Shown piece after piece: positions 1 through 10,375 of a DNA stretch of 64,000 bases. Under the pieces are notes generated by a model. The model made no database searches. It was not told where the DNA came from and saw nothing but the letters and a program-made list of their open reading frames with translations. This DNA is from Megalonaias nervosa (lineage: Eukaryota; Mollusca; Bivalvia; Unionida; Unionidae). Every line of letters starts with the position of its first letter. Within the stretch, counting starts at the first letter, position 1. The translations under genes were made by a program, and so were the position numbers. Location: the NCBI GenBank assembly GCA_016617855.1, contig JAECUM010096299.1:1-64000 (forward strand), given 5' to 3'.

Positions 1-1370
1 GACATGACGTATTCTCCTCTTTCAACCTATAGGCGAAGGCAGTTTAGAATGACTTCTCTAGATATTAAACATTTCGTTATGCTATATTCAGATAACTTAC
101 GAGGGGAATGAAGCGGAAAATATCGTTGATCGGAATTAAAAATTCATTATGTACTAAGAGCACTAAAATATTTAAGAACATGCCTTTCGGAATAAATAAG
201 TGGAGAAGTGCTTAGAATATAATCGATGATGTCTAATAATGCTGGGTTTTTGTGGGGTGGGGGTGGGGGAGGGGGTTTAGTTTTGTTTTGGTTTGTTGGA
301 GGGTTGTGGGTTGTTTTGTTTTGTTTGGGGTTTTGGGGTTTATTGGGGGTTGTTATTGTTGTTGTTGTTTTTTGGTTTTTTATTAATCACGTAAACACAG
401 TGAAAGGTATTTTGAAGGAAATTGATCAATTACTTTAAAAGAGACATATAACATATTTGTATCGTGGTTTTACTAAGTTTATCGTTCAGCATGGATCTTA
501 CCAAATTTTGCGTTTGACTTAATCTTGATATCAACTAATATCATAAATCAAGTTACAATTAGTAGTCTTCAACAATGACTATGTTATATGACAATTCATC
601 ATAATCAAAGAAGCTAGGTCCATTTATTTCATGCATAATTCTTAAATGTGAAAGTCAGCAGCCATTCCTCCAAGCTTTGTCTTTTTCTGTTGAATAATGC
701 ATTGTCCTGCTAGTAAATATACAATTTCACAAAACTTTTAAGTTCCTACTTTTAGATGAATTTAATTGACCTTAGATTTTCATAATCTTTGCAATCACTA
801 GCTGAGTAGACAGATAATATATTTCTTGTCACTTAAGCTAATGTTGTGCTATGGTTCACTTATACTGATGAAATATGTTTCATTTTGTTATCTATAATTT
901 TACCATACTAGTCGAAGCCCGTTTCCAGTAGCCCCCCCCCCCCAATTCATTTCCCTAGAACCATATCCAGTCTAACATTAAAATTCTAAACTCCTCTATT
1001 TTCGTTTATGCGCAGTAGTTTTATAGAAACTCGAAGAATATTATTTTCCCAAGCTTTTAATGACAACAGTTACTCCCTCCACCCCCACCCCCACCCCCCA
1101 AAACAGCGCAGGAAAAGATTTTATTGAAGGCTGAAGCTTGAGAACCTGACGGATAAATACCCATCAGTCCGCCATCTTCATAAAGGAAAAATTACCAATG
1201 TAAGGGTGCAAATTTCTGTCGATCTATGAAGTGCACATTAATTTGGGCAGGTGAACGATAAATTAGATTTATGGGGACCGTGGCGTGTTAAAGCACCATA
1301 ATGCACAGATTTGTAATGTCTGTGTCATGAGAGGAGTGATTCTTAATTAAGCATTCGTTTATTTAACAAG
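1..1370. other. Intergenic DNA, no gene seen
   Basis: No coding frame with protein-like composition is visible on either strand. The short plus-strand frame at 226-438 is only a G/T-rich low-complexity tract. C-runs occur at about 932-943 and 1074-1099, and the latter gives a G-rich minus strand. CpG dinucleotides are frequent, unlike the DNA beyond 12 kb. Confidence 0.6.
254..275 (+). other. G-quadruplex motif
   Basis: Four runs of 4, 5, 5 and 5 guanines are separated by single-base loops (T, T, A). This is the pattern predicted to form a very stable intramolecular G-quadruplex. The surrounding 120 bases are also strongly G/T-biased on this strand. No gene is close enough to suggest a role. 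Confidence 0.6.
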
Positions 1371-1371
1371 T

Positions 1372-2360
1372 CAGACAGACTGGAAGGAGGGTTAACTTCG
1401 GTCTTGTATCGGAATTGTCAGATTTGAAATTGTCCAGGATCAGTTATTTGGAAATTCTGAGGTCACGCAGACTACAATTTTGGCGCCTAGTTATAAAAGG
1501 CGAAGATATATTTAATCCGGATTGGTTACGCTAAATAAAGGGCGTGATTCCCATACGAAATTCTTGGTTTTAATATGTCCCATCACAAAATTAGTCAGTC
1601 TACGCTTTTCTGCAAGAGAAAACAAATGTATGAGACTCCGAGTTTGAATTTAGAAGAAATTCACTCGTAAAATAATTATCCAAGGGATCGGATGTCTGGA
1701 AAGTCGACGGACACGAGTAGATGCGAGCGAAGCTTGAAAGCAAGGTGAAATAGCTCCACAGGACGTATCCGCGTACCTACCTATCGAAGTATCTACGTAT
1801 CACGTACTTACATATCCACCTACCCACACAAAGTTCGAGGGCCGAAAGAGGCGAGACAATAGAGAGTTTGGAGAAGGGAAAATTGAAAAGGACCAAGAAG
1901 AACAGTGAAGTTGGAGAACAGTCACAGTGAAGTTGGAATGAACCGGAAATAATCAGGTTATGAAGTTGTACAAGGCAATGACTTCGATTGTTCACTCGAT
2001 TCTATGATGAACTAATTCTATCATTTAAAACAGATCGGCTATTTATGTAAGTATATTTGTGTTTTGAAATTCGGTAAATGATTTATTTAAAAAAGAAGTG
2101 TATCTTCCTAATGTAATGCATTATGACGGTTGTTTATGTAATTGATTAAATTGTTATTTCATGTACGGGGGCTCGTGTCATTCTGTTTTATATACCTGCT
2201 CAGATCTCTACATATTCCACCTATAAGTTTCACACTTTATATTAATATTTACTCGATCCGGGCAATAACACCGAAGGCGATCACCCTCTAGATAACGATA
2301 ACCCAATTTCCACTACAACCCACCCCCAACAAAGTGGGGGCTCGTGGCAACCAATTTATA
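1372..2360 (+). mobile_element. LTR and primer-site fragment (Gypsy-like), probable
   Basis: A TATA-like TTATAAAA lies near 1491-1498. Two copies of GGGGGCTCGTG occur at about 2167 and 2336. This motif resembles a retroelement primer-binding site complementary to tRNA-Pro. The stretch 2257-2345 matches, in opposite orientation, the inner LTR end and leader of element 2 (about 28,510-28,610). Shared blocks are GGGCAATAACACCG and ACAAAGTGGGGG. The best reading is the end of a plus-oriented LTR followed by its primer site, with the rest lost. The left boundary is a guess. Confidence 0.35.
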
Positions 2361-3171
2361 TAGAGCCATTGTAACAAACATTTAGATTGGTTAAAATTGT
2401 ATGGAGCCACGTAGAAAACTAGCAAGTTATTAGTTATTATTGTATCCATGCATCCTTCTTATAGTGGGGCCACTGCGGCTTAGTTGTCAGCGTGCCGGGC
2501 TCATCGTATTATTTCTTGAATTACGTTTATTATAAAATCATGATTTATATTGAACTACAGATGAATGCCACTAACCATTTTCAAAGTATGTGTCATACAG
2601 ATGTCTCTTTTTTGAAGGCAAAGGACAGAAAAGTTGCTATACTGGTTAAGGTGCGAGGTTTAACTTTGGAAATATGCTTACATATTTATTAATAATCTTT
2701 TATTAATCCATTTGTTTTTACGTAAATACTTTTTTTCTGGGATCCTTCTACGCATTACATACTATTGGAAATTGATGTTCAGTAGTGTCTATATGGAAGT
2801 TTGAGACTGACCACTCAATTACGGTTACAAATCCCTAAACTCCTTCTAATACTTCCGTGACCTTTTCCCCGTTGAGTATTTATGCGCACGAGTATAACCC
2901 GGGTACACTTCCCCACCAACACACCTCCAAACAAATTTCCATGAGGCGCCCCACTAATGCAAGCTAGCTGGCAAACATTTTCCTCGATTTTCACTGCATG
3001 TAAATCAGCTACCTGTTTAGGGTCGCTAGTGCCCCGTTTTTGTATGTTAAGTCATCGATGATATTTCCATTTCCACCCATACGAACTCAAATTCCGCCAT
3101 GGTAATGGTTGTATTTTCGATGGCCACCGAGTATAGTTTATTAAGTTTATTGAGACTGAAGTTCTGAATAG
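2361..3171. other. No gene seen
   Basis: Unique-looking intergenic DNA. The open frame at 2492-2692 has no recognisable domain, no splice context and ordinary AT-rich composition. Confidence 0.5.
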
Positions 3172-3369
3172 TCACGTAATCATGAATGTAACCGTAACAA
3201 AATTTAGGTTAGCAACGGCTCCTGCGTCACCGGTTGCTATGAATTTAGCTCCGACAGCAAATGCAACTGACGTACCTATGATAGTTGCTGTGGTCACAGT
3301 TTCAGCAACATCAAGGCCAACAGTGGTTGCGGTTATAATTCCGCAATTAGCATATAAGACTAAACACAC
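3172..3369 (-). pseudogene. Gly/Ala/Thr/Val-rich hydrophobic frame in dsDNA element
   Basis: A 65-codon minus-strand frame rich in Ala, Val, Thr and Ile with regularly spaced glycines, such as GTSVAFAVGAKF. It could be a membrane or virion-associated protein, or a compositional accident. It lies downstream of the better supported frames of this block and in the same direction. The overlapping plus-strand frame (3182-3376) is judged to be its shadow. Function unknown. Confidence 0.25.
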
Positions 3370-3387
3370 TCGTTAGTATTTCGCGTG

Positions 3388-3600
3388 TTAAACGCTCTTC
3401 TTGGCGATTTCACCTCGCAGTTGTAGTTTTGCTTCTGGTATCTTCTCGCTCGGTAACTTTAGGGTCTATCATAATTCTTCTATTAACAGTGTGATAGCGA
3501 TATATAATTGCTCGATAAGTTTGCTTTCTTCAGCTGCAACACGGACACACGCACTTCTAACCAATTGCTCTTTTTTACTGGTACAACTGAATTCAATCAT
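3388..3600 (-). pseudogene. Small charged protein remnant in dsDNA element
   Basis: Starts at an ATG at 3600 and reads 43 codons to a TGA at 3469. It appears to continue after a frameshift to about 3388, in a Lys/Glu-rich segment that includes QLRGEIAKKS. The first part is helical in composition, with EESKLIEQLYIAI near its end. The two halves look like one protein of about 70 residues broken by an indel. No known family was recognised. Its position and strand match the rest of the block. Confidence 0.35.
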
Positions 3601-3644
3601 CAGAAGTATATAACTGAAAAATATATATGAAAAATATATATGAT

Positions 3645-3905
3645 TCAGACGATAGTGTTTTCCTGGGGCCTAGTACCACGTTTACTTGGAATTATACTGA
3701 TTGCGTCATTGATTTGTGCTAGAAACGATCGTTCTCGCTTTAGTCCAAGAACCTTTGTTCGGACAAGTGCGTCCTTGTTCAATAACAGTTGAGATTTTTC
3801 TCTATCTGAGTCAATGTTCGTTCAACCAAACTGACAGAAAATGTAACCGGCGTGGATTTGTCGGTTAATTCCACTTCATCGCTCTTGAAACAATCCCTGA
3901 GTGTT
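3645..3905 (-). pseudogene. Frameshifted protein remnant in dsDNA element
   Basis: Two abutting minus-strand frames have clear protein-like composition. The upstream one contains DEVELTDKSTPVTF and ERTLTQIEKN. After a stop and frame change near 3780 the second runs to a TGA at 3645 and contains LKRERSFLAQIND. Together they would be roughly 85 residues, mostly alpha-helical and charged. The family is unrecognised. It sits just downstream of the 3955-4454 frame on the same strand. Confidence 0.35.
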
Positions 3906-3954
3906 TTTCATGCCTGTTGGTGTAGTCAACTACCGGGCATTTCACGTGTTAATT

Positions 3955-4454
3955 TTATAACGCCAAGTCTGCATCGAGTTGATATTGATACATCACAAGC
4001 TCTCCCGGGTCGACATCAACAGCAACTCCGTTGCGACAATCAATTTGAAACGGCAGTGTAGAATAAAATAGTGGTCGTCGTCCAGAAACTCCCCAGCTCC
4101 GTCTTAAATAATTAATGATTTCAAGTGGTGCTGCAAGGCTGTACGAGTCGGAAGTAAACAAATGTTGAGGCATTACCACGTATGCGATCCACTGAGTCTC
4201 AGGACGTGTCAAATCTAGATTGATGCCGGTTTCTCTCGTGCGTGGGGTCACTGACGCAAGTTCATCCTGCATTAAGACACACACATCTGATATACTTGAT
4301 TGACTTTGTCATCGCAAATAAATTAGAATTGGTCAATGGACGCGTTTTTATGGTTGCCAACGACTATGTCCTTTGCGAGTTGTACCTGGCAGTCTAAGAC
4401 CTCTTTCGGGAGGGGAGGGGTATTCTGCAAGCTGTCCTGGGTAGAATAAAGCAT
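3955..4454 (-). pseudogene. Structural-type protein remnant in dsDNA element
   Basis: An ATG at 4454 opens 43 codons ending near 4323, with a Pro-rich start followed by VQLAKDIVVGN. A frame change near 4320 then leads into the longest clean piece, which ends at 3955 (about 109 codons from its first start codon). That piece is compositionally like a folded globular protein and includes ETQWIAYVVMPQHLF and a run of aromatic and acidic residues near its end. No homologue was recognised with confidence. A minor capsid or other structural role is only inferred from its neighbours. Confidence 0.35.
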
Positions 4455-4473
4455 ATTCGTTTGTTTAATTCAT

Positions 4474-4863
4474 CTACGGGACACTATATGTCCGCGACAA
4501 GCTCTGCCTCCCACCGCCTTTGTTAGAACCATCCCGGATGCGGTTCTGATGACCCCTATCGCAGCTGTATTTTGCAACCGCAGGCACCTCAGCCGCTAAC
4601 AATGCAGCAATGGCTGCGAGGAATGTAAATATTCCACTGATCTTTGTGCCACCTCTGACTTTGATAAATTTAATTTTGCTGAGGTGTTCCATTGCTTGGC
4701 TGCATTAAGCTGATCAAGTTGTGTTTGCATTAGCCACATTAGCCACACGGGAGAATTCCAGTTAACCTAAGATTCAATGTGATCCCGCAATCGATTCATG
4801 CTGCGTTTTTATTTTCTCAAGCTGTGTTTTGCTAAGGCCAACCTTTTCTTCGTAAAAAGACAT
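4474..4863 (-). pseudogene. PX-like capsid/core-associated protein remnant
   Basis: An ATG at 4863 starts a 29-residue Lys-rich frame containing VGLSKTQLEKIK. It stops at 4774. A second frame (4692-4474) continues with KIKFIKVRGGTKISG and then a hydrophobic stretch rich in Ala, Leu and Phe. The order, short repeats of the K-T-Q-L-x-K-I type followed by a Gly/Ile/Ala hydrophobic segment, recalls the PX proteins of Polinton/adinto-like elements. Expected length is about 150-200 residues; here it is split by at least one frameshift. The resemblance is from memory of the family's layout. Confidence 0.4.
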
Positions 4864-5002
4864 TATTTTTAATTACGTTGTTCAATTATAACCACTATGA
4901 GTTTTCCACAGGCGCATCAATAACCTTTATTCGCCACCTGCACCCTCCAATAACAGAGGTCTGTCGGAGAGGATTAAAGCAATGCATCAGTAATTATGGA
5001 TA

Positions 5003-5467
5003 TCAATTCATCAGTAACGTGTGCATGAAAGTGCGTGTCGACCACGGGTTACCTGAACAACTCCAGGTGCTCCAACGAATGTAATAAATCGGGCACAATG
5101 TAGTGAAGTCTTTCTGGTAAATCTTCAAAACCGTGTCGCTGTTTTGCTGCCGGTGCATGATTGATCGTAACTTGTGACATGCATGTATGCTTTGATTTTC
5201 TGTGAATTTAAGCAAACTTTCTTCAGTGGGTTCCCGATAACCGTTTAATCGCAGAGAATATTCAGATCCTCCAAACTTGTCAAATATCATCGCACTACGC
5301 TCTTGATCGTCTACCAGGGTTGTGCCTTGAAACGCCACGAAGACGTGTTTTGGTGCGTTGAGACATTGATGGGTGCTTATTCGCCATGTAATCCGGCCCT
5401 TAAACGGTGTTTGACATCGAGTCTGTGATGAGCGCGAGAAACGACAGTATTGAAGCCGTTCCAGACG
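5003..5467 (-). pseudogene. Capsid-like (double jelly-roll type) protein remnant
   Basis: Open for 155 codons after a TGA at 5468-5470. Near codon 25 it has RITWRI followed about a dozen residues later by APKHVFVAFQ. It then has an Asp/Gln-rich stretch and a segment with SLRLNGY. The pattern of W-x-V/I, then P-K/R-h-V-x-h-A-h-Q, then an aromatic/Asn-Gly-Tyr-Pro-like motif recalls capsid-like proteins in Polinton-type elements and many invertebrate 'hypothetical' proteins. The reading breaks near 5080, and further protein-like pieces lie in other frames down to about 4880. This is a fragment; the normal family length is several hundred residues. Confidence 0.4.
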
Positions 5468-5470
5468 TCA

Positions 5471-5720
5471 TAAACGACAACAAACGGTCTTCTGTGGTCA
5501 TTAAAGGAGTTGGATCAGGTATTCACAATGTTTATGCTGACACAACAACATGGTCATCATCAATACCCTCAGGATGCCAAGTATACGATCATTCCTTGTT
5601 TGTTTGTAATCCAGAAAGGGTCAATGACTTGTTACGCTTACGCTCATATACGTCAGCTATGGTTTTTTCATTGTTAGGAGTTTTATATTTCTTCTCAAGG
5701 TAAGTGAGTGTGGATGCCAT
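5471..5720 (-). pseudogene. N-terminal part of a broken protein in dsDNA element
   Basis: ATG at 5720 opens a 43-codon frame, rich in Lys, Tyr and Thr near its start and with ADVYERKRNKSLTL further on. It ends at a TGA at 5589-5591. Protein-like sequence resumes in the same and shifted frames (for example HPEGIDDDHVVVSA), then runs toward the capsid-like remnant. It may be the N-terminus of that same protein or a separate small gene. Only 28 bases separate its ATG from the stop of the upstream frame (5748), the tight spacing of a viral-type gene cluster. Confidence 0.4.
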
Positions 5721-5747
5721 CTGTATATTAATTCTGACGGTATTTCT

Positions 5748-5993
5748 TTAACTGTGGTGATTCTGGTCACATCCATTATCACTAGTGTGTTCACAGGTCA
5801 CGTCAGTATCTTCGACTGATGACTCGGTTAACGTCAGCGACTTTAAGTTTTCTTGCACAATATGGCACAACGACTTTTCACGCTTCTTAATATAATCTTC
5901 GCCGAGTTTACGTCGTTCTTGTTCCAATGCAATCTCTAACTAGATTAATTTATGCAGTTTCTCCGGATACGTATTTGAAAAATCTTGCAACAT
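5748..5993 (-). pseudogene. Coiled-coil-like protein with one internal stop
   Basis: An ATG at 5993 opens a frame that ends at a TAA at 5748-5750, 82 codons in all. A single in-frame TAG interrupts it after about 16 codons. The sequence is strongly helical and charged (ALEQERRKLGEDYIKKREK) and ends in an acidic, Thr/Asp/His-rich tail. The frame stays open on both sides of the stop, so this is a recently broken gene, not noise. No known family was recognised. It sits upstream of the capsid-like remnant. Confidence 0.45.
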
Positions 5994-6051
5994 CTTTTAA
6001 GCCTATTTCACAAACAAAAAGATATATGACGTGTTTAAGCGAAATAATGCA

Positions 6052-6169
6052 TTAATCTTTTTCTGTGACGTTACAAACACGCCATTGCTCGGGCAAGGCA
6101 ATTCCCGAATTAGCTACCGCTCATAAATTCTATTAAAATGCGATATGCATCAACCGGTGAAGTTTTCGG
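6052..6169 (-). pseudogene. C-terminal fragment of an unknown protein
   Basis: Two pieces in adjacent frames, the first containing DAYRILIEFMSG and the second GIALPEQWRVCN, separated by one frame change. They read like the end of one protein stopping at 6052. Immediately upstream the sequence turns AT-rich and repetitive, so the N-terminal part is missing. Same strand as the rest of the block. Confidence 0.35.
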
Positions 6170-6204
6170 CATTATATGATGTACCACAGTAATTCTCTAA
6201 TATA

Positions 6205-6380
6205 GTATATTCTCACATAGAAGAAAACAATCTTAGTAAAACATATTATATCTAGGATAGCCGCCATCAATAATAAGTATTCCCATAGTAGTGTTTTTAG
6301 TCTGATATAATATATTTTCACAAAGGAAAATCTTCGAAGAATATAACATATGTAGTATAGCCACGACCAGTAATAACAGA
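6205..6380. repeat. Diverged tandem pair, about 102 bp
   Basis: 6208-6275 and 6310-6377 are similar: each runs TATATT-TCACA, an A-rich stretch, ACATAT, then TAG-ATAGCC and a terminal AATAA. The pair abuts the upstream end of the dsDNA-element fossil. It could be a remnant of its terminal region or an unrelated repeat. Confidence 0.4.
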
Positions 6381-6476
6381 GAGAGATGTAGTAACTTTGT
6401 GATTTAATCTGCCTACACTGGGGCATCTCGTAGGAATCTCGCGGGGAGGGGGCACTAGAATTTCACGTGTGTGCGT

Positions 6477-6806
6477 GTGATTATGTGATTATGATTTTTT
6501 TCACGTAGCTTTAACAATTTTTCAGTCATATCGCTACGATGTCTGCAGTGTGGTAGTTTTTATAGTGATGTCTAGCACTGGGGCATCATACCGCAGACAT
6601 GTAGCATGATGTCCCACCCAGTCACATTATCCTGACACCAGGCCGACCAGTCCTAACACTAACCTCTTAATGCTGAGCGCCAAGCGAGGCAGCTGTTAGT
6701 ACCATTTTTGTAAGTCTTTGGTATGACTCGACCGGGGATCGAACCTACGACCTCCCGGATCCGAGGCGTACGCTCTAACCACTAGGCCACCGGAGCGGTT
6801 AAATAT
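6477..6806 (-). mobile_element. tRNA-derived SINE, full length (copy 1)
   Basis: On the minus strand the element begins with a tRNA-like head. Its A box TGGCCTAGTGGT is at 6778-6789 and its B box GGTTCGATCCC at 6735-6745, the internal RNA polymerase III promoter. A family-specific body of about 230 bp follows (GGTTAGTGTTAGGACTGGTC, CATCACTATAAAAACT), then a GT/CA-like tail. A likely target duplication GTGTGTGCGT lies at 6467-6476 and 6807-6816, although the first copy merges with the tail. It encodes no protein and would need LINE machinery. Three more copies are in the window. Confidence 0.85.
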
Positions 6807-7748
6807 GTGTGTGCGTAAATACTCAGCGGGGACAGGTCACTGACGTATTAAAAGGGGTTTGGAGATCTGGATATTGAGTGAACAGTCGCAATATCCAACA
6901 ATGACACCAGTGTTCACTAGTGTTCACTATAAATCTTAAATATGGGCATATTCCATCAGGTATGTCCAAGTCATGATGTCTACCTGTCTCTTAACAATGT
7001 AACATGGAAATCTAAGATCTGTATTTCTAAATATTAATGGAAATCCTGAGCTTTTAAGGATTTAACACATTTTTTTTTTTTTTATCTTTCTTCCTTGCGT
7101 TGAATTCATAACGTTAGTATGTCATAATTGTACGATACAATCATTACCTCTTTGTTGATATGTCTTAATGTACAAATGTACGCCTTCAGCAATTTGTTCA
7201 ATGCATTCAAAACCAAACCCATATGAATATAATTATTTTCATCAAGACGCTTTAACATCATATAACGATTAAAGGAATTGTTTGACTGAAGTTTAATACA
7301 TCGTGTATAATAGGTAATACGTATTGAATATATCCCACATTTTCTAACTACATGGGGATTATTTGATGAGGATGAGAAATTAAAGTACCGCTTACAAAAC
7401 ATTTGTAGTGCTTTTATATATATTCGTTGGCCCAGACTTTTTAACCATGGCCTTTACAGATTGTCACAGATTGCAAACTTTGCAAACATACGCAACGATG
7501 CAGATAAATTAAATATTTGCTGAACTTATTATTCCAGGTGCATTCATCGGAAACTGATAAACTGTTAGAATGCGACTCACATCCAGATTTAATATCGATA
7601 AGAATGACAATATCACCAACTTGTCCCACAAAATGAGCCATTAGGTCTTACGATTATGATGTGCTTGACAATAATATCTTTAAATCACCAGACTTCGGCA
7701 AAGCTATGTAAGGCATGTGGGTTTACATAAAGCAATGTTGTAAAGATC

Positions 7749-7971
7749 ATCCCGCGTACACTCGCTTATAAGTCGAGTCTAACTGCAAACATTATTGACC
7801 CTAATCTGCGGTAGCAATCTTCGTCTGCAGATCAGGGTTTATTTTGTTTGTTCTACTAATTACTCCTTACAAACTGCATAGACCTAGATCTACAAACTCA
7901 GTATGAGACGGCGGATCTGAGTTATGTGCAGTTTGCAGTTGGACTCGATCTACAAGTGAACAAATGCGGTA
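7749..7971. mobile_element. MITE-like element, family 2 (copy 1)
   Basis: About 222 bp with inverted ends. The left end reads CGCTTATAAGTCGAGTC then AACTGCAAAC. The right end reads GTTTGCAGTTGGACTCG then a degenerate CTTATAAG. The inner part carries TGCAGATCAGGG and TTGTTCTACTAATTACTCC, which recur in the other copies. It is non-coding and was presumably mobilised by a transposase encoded elsewhere. See the copies near 39.0, 41.4, 42.5, 49.6, 56.2 and 63.8 kb. Confidence 0.7.
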
Positions 7972-8782
7972 ACAATACAGTTTATCGCTATCTATGTAAT
8001 CTTGACCCACACACAAATTATTTTATGCGCTATTAGTTTTTTTCAATCATCATATTGTTTGTATAATTGAAGGGTGCATTTCACAGCTAATTTAATTAAT
8101 TGCCTTGAAGGTGCAAAAACTCATTCTTGGGTCATTTAATTGCCGTATTTAAGAAATTTTCTTTTGTCATCCTTTGCGTGGTATACACATTCAAGTAACC
8201 GGTATTTTGTAAATGGCATGTCTTACGAGATCTTCCGTTCGTCTTTTCATGAATTTACTTTATATTGCTGTATACTAATTAGACTAATTTATTCTAATTG
8301 TACTAATGAGATTTTTCTGATTAGTAAATGTATGTAAAAACTGATTTGTATAGGAAGAGTGACTTGTGAAAATTACATTCATTTTTTTTTCTTCAAATGT
8401 TCATCAAGAATTCAATGCGACAGCCATATTAAGATTGGAAGAAAACTAGCCAAAATGGCGTTTAGTAATTGCTATAAAATACATTTGAACTGGAGAGTAA
8501 ATATGACCCTTACGTAAGAGTTGTTTTATTAAAAGCAGTTTTCAATAGAATTACTCCATTTTATAGTTGCGAAAATGTGGGCACCCCTTTGTCTTTCCTA
8601 GTATACTGTAAGGTCACATCCCCGCTGGGTGACACCTGTAGGCTGGTTGGATGTTAGGGGTACCCGCTCATATTTTCAAAATATAAGATGATTTTTATAT
8701 GTATTCCCTTGTCCTCCCTTATTTAGTGTTTTGTATTCGTAGGTGCATGAATTTTGAAACAGAATTTGGAATGAAGCTTGCC
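7972..8782. other. No gene seen
   Basis: AT-rich DNA. The frame at 8140-8337 lacks any motif or splice context. Nothing else is recognisable. Confidence 0.5.
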
Positions 8783-8865
<83 letters not shown>

Positions 8866-8868
8866 TCC
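8783..8868. repeat. (TA)n then (CA)n microsatellite
   Basis: About 66 bp of alternating TA followed by about 17 bp of CA. It creates artificial Tyr-Ile open frames on both strands, which are not genes. Confidence 0.95.
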
Positions 8869-9314
8869 CCACTATTTAAATTGACTTTGTTTGATTGATA
8901 AAGATCCGGGTTCGTAACTTCCGTACCTTAGAAACAATCCTTTGGGTCGGTTTCCTTGCCTATTTTATTTAAATATACGAATTTATTAGTGACCTTTGTC
9001 ATAAAGGTCTGAGTTTTCTTTTCATTGTCCTTTGTGCGTGTTCTAGTATCGCGCACGTTGTATGTATTGTCCCCTTGAACTGTCTTATCTGCATCAAATT
9101 CCATTCTACAGACATAATTCGACAGGCTTGCATCACGCTTAGGCATCGGATTATGCGTCTCAAGTCTCAGTAAGTACCACCATCCCCCTACAAAGCCCGC
9201 CCCCCAAAAAAGCATCCTGGAAAAGATCCACAAAAATATTAATTTCTTTACGAGAGAGATAACAAATAATTTGGCATGTACACAAGTTAAATTATGGTAG
9301 AAAATAACCAATCA

Positions 9315-9318
<4 letters not shown>

Positions 9319-9351
<33 letters not shown>
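9319..9351. repeat. (GA)n microsatellite
   Basis: Uninterrupted GAGA run of about 33 bp. It produces an Arg-Glu repeat at the start of the frame 9294-9539, which has no other sign of being a gene. Confidence 0.95.
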
Positions 9352-9355
<4 letters not shown>

Positions 9356-9589
9356 GTTTGTTTCAAATTATTACCAGCCATATTTAGTCATTACAGTACC
9401 CAATGTGCAGGAGATTTGGTTACAGAAAATGAATAATGAAGATAGTGGTGTTGGGTTAAATTGCGGAAGAGTGGTAATAAATGTGTTTAGTCTTCTTTCC
9501 TTGAATCCTGGCAACACAGTGATTACTTCGACTGTTTAGACCAAGTGGTTTGGTTAGCATGAAACGAGTTAATTTCGTGAGAAATTACA

Positions 9590-9630
9590 CACATACACAC
9601 ACACACACACACACACGCACGCACACACAT
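9590..9630. repeat. (CA)n microsatellite
   Basis: Imperfect CACACA/CACGCA run on the plus strand. Confidence 0.9.
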
Positions 9631-10370
9631 TACATGGCTTCTATGTGTAACAAGCATCAGGCACACTAAAAAAATAACCCTCATACACGACATCTAATTC
9701 AGTTTTTGAGGCAAACTAATCATTCCTCTGGAGGAAGGAGGGTGGTATTTCAAGAACCCCATTGTTTTTTTATTTTAATGTTTCAAAACGGCCTTTGGAA
9801 AAATTAAAGTTACCAATATTTATGCTGTATTCATTATAGTAGTTCCATTCAATGACACAAATTAATATTTTCAAGACCATTATTGGTTAATTTCTGATGA
9901 TTCAGGTAATGAAGGTCACGTGCACTCTATTCACAAATAATCTGTTGTATTCGTTAATTCGCGGAACATCTATAATCTAAATGAGGCTGTGATTCTGGTT
10001 GCATTGACCAGAAGATTACGTATTTTCCTCTTGTAAAGACAGTAATTAATTTAACAACAAATATATGTCATTTAAGTTCTAGTTGTAAACTTTATATATC
10101 CGGTCGCGTTCCTTCCGTTATTCTTAATTTCATCTTTCTGTTCTTCTTTCTCCATTTTCATATGTGGCTACTGTATGATTGATATACGGTGAAAATGTTT
10201 GAAGTAGCTTGTTGATTATTCCCTGTGATTGTAATAAATTATGCATTTTGTTTCAAGGTCAACAATGTTTTCCAATCCCTAACGAAGTTGATGTATAAGA
10301 TGGAAAATACAAAGATGGCACGGACCCAGTGCATGGTCATTTAAACCTTAAGTGCTACACAAAAAAGCAA
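9631..10370. other. No gene seen
   Basis: No coding frame, RNA gene or repeat recognised. Confidence 0.5.
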
Positions 10371-10375
10371 GGTTA

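Larger units (their letters stand above)
3172..6169 (-). mobile_element. Decayed dsDNA element, Polinton/adinto-like
   Basis: About eight consecutive short frames, all on the minus strand and nearly touching, show protein-like composition interrupted by frameshifts and isolated stops. Two have family resemblances. One resembles the double-jelly-roll capsid-like proteins of Polinton/adinto-type elements. The other resembles their short PX-like protein, with a Lys-rich N-terminus followed by a Gly/Ala/Ile hydrophobic stretch. Compact, intronless, co-oriented genes are typical of such elements. No polymerase B, retroviral-type integrase, ATPase or terminal inverted repeats were found in the window, so this is a partial copy. 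The class assignment rests on remembered motif patterns. A different integrated DNA virus lineage is possible. Confidence 0.45.

Noticed and set aside
226..438. 70-codon Gly/Trp/Phe-rich plus-strand frame
   Set aside because: Pure low-complexity G/T tract; no gene signals.
3182..3376. 64-codon plus-strand frame rich in Thr/Val/Ala/Pro
   Set aside because: Opposite to the consistent minus-strand direction of the whole block; best seen as the shadow of 3,172-3,369.
6718..6806. Possible tRNA gene (A and B boxes, clover-like head)
   Set aside because: It is continuous with a 3' body shared by three other loci and is flanked by a probable duplication, so it is the head of a SINE, not a tRNA gene.
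8676..8884. Tyr-Ile repeat frames on both strands
   Set aside because: Translation of a (TA)n microsatellite.
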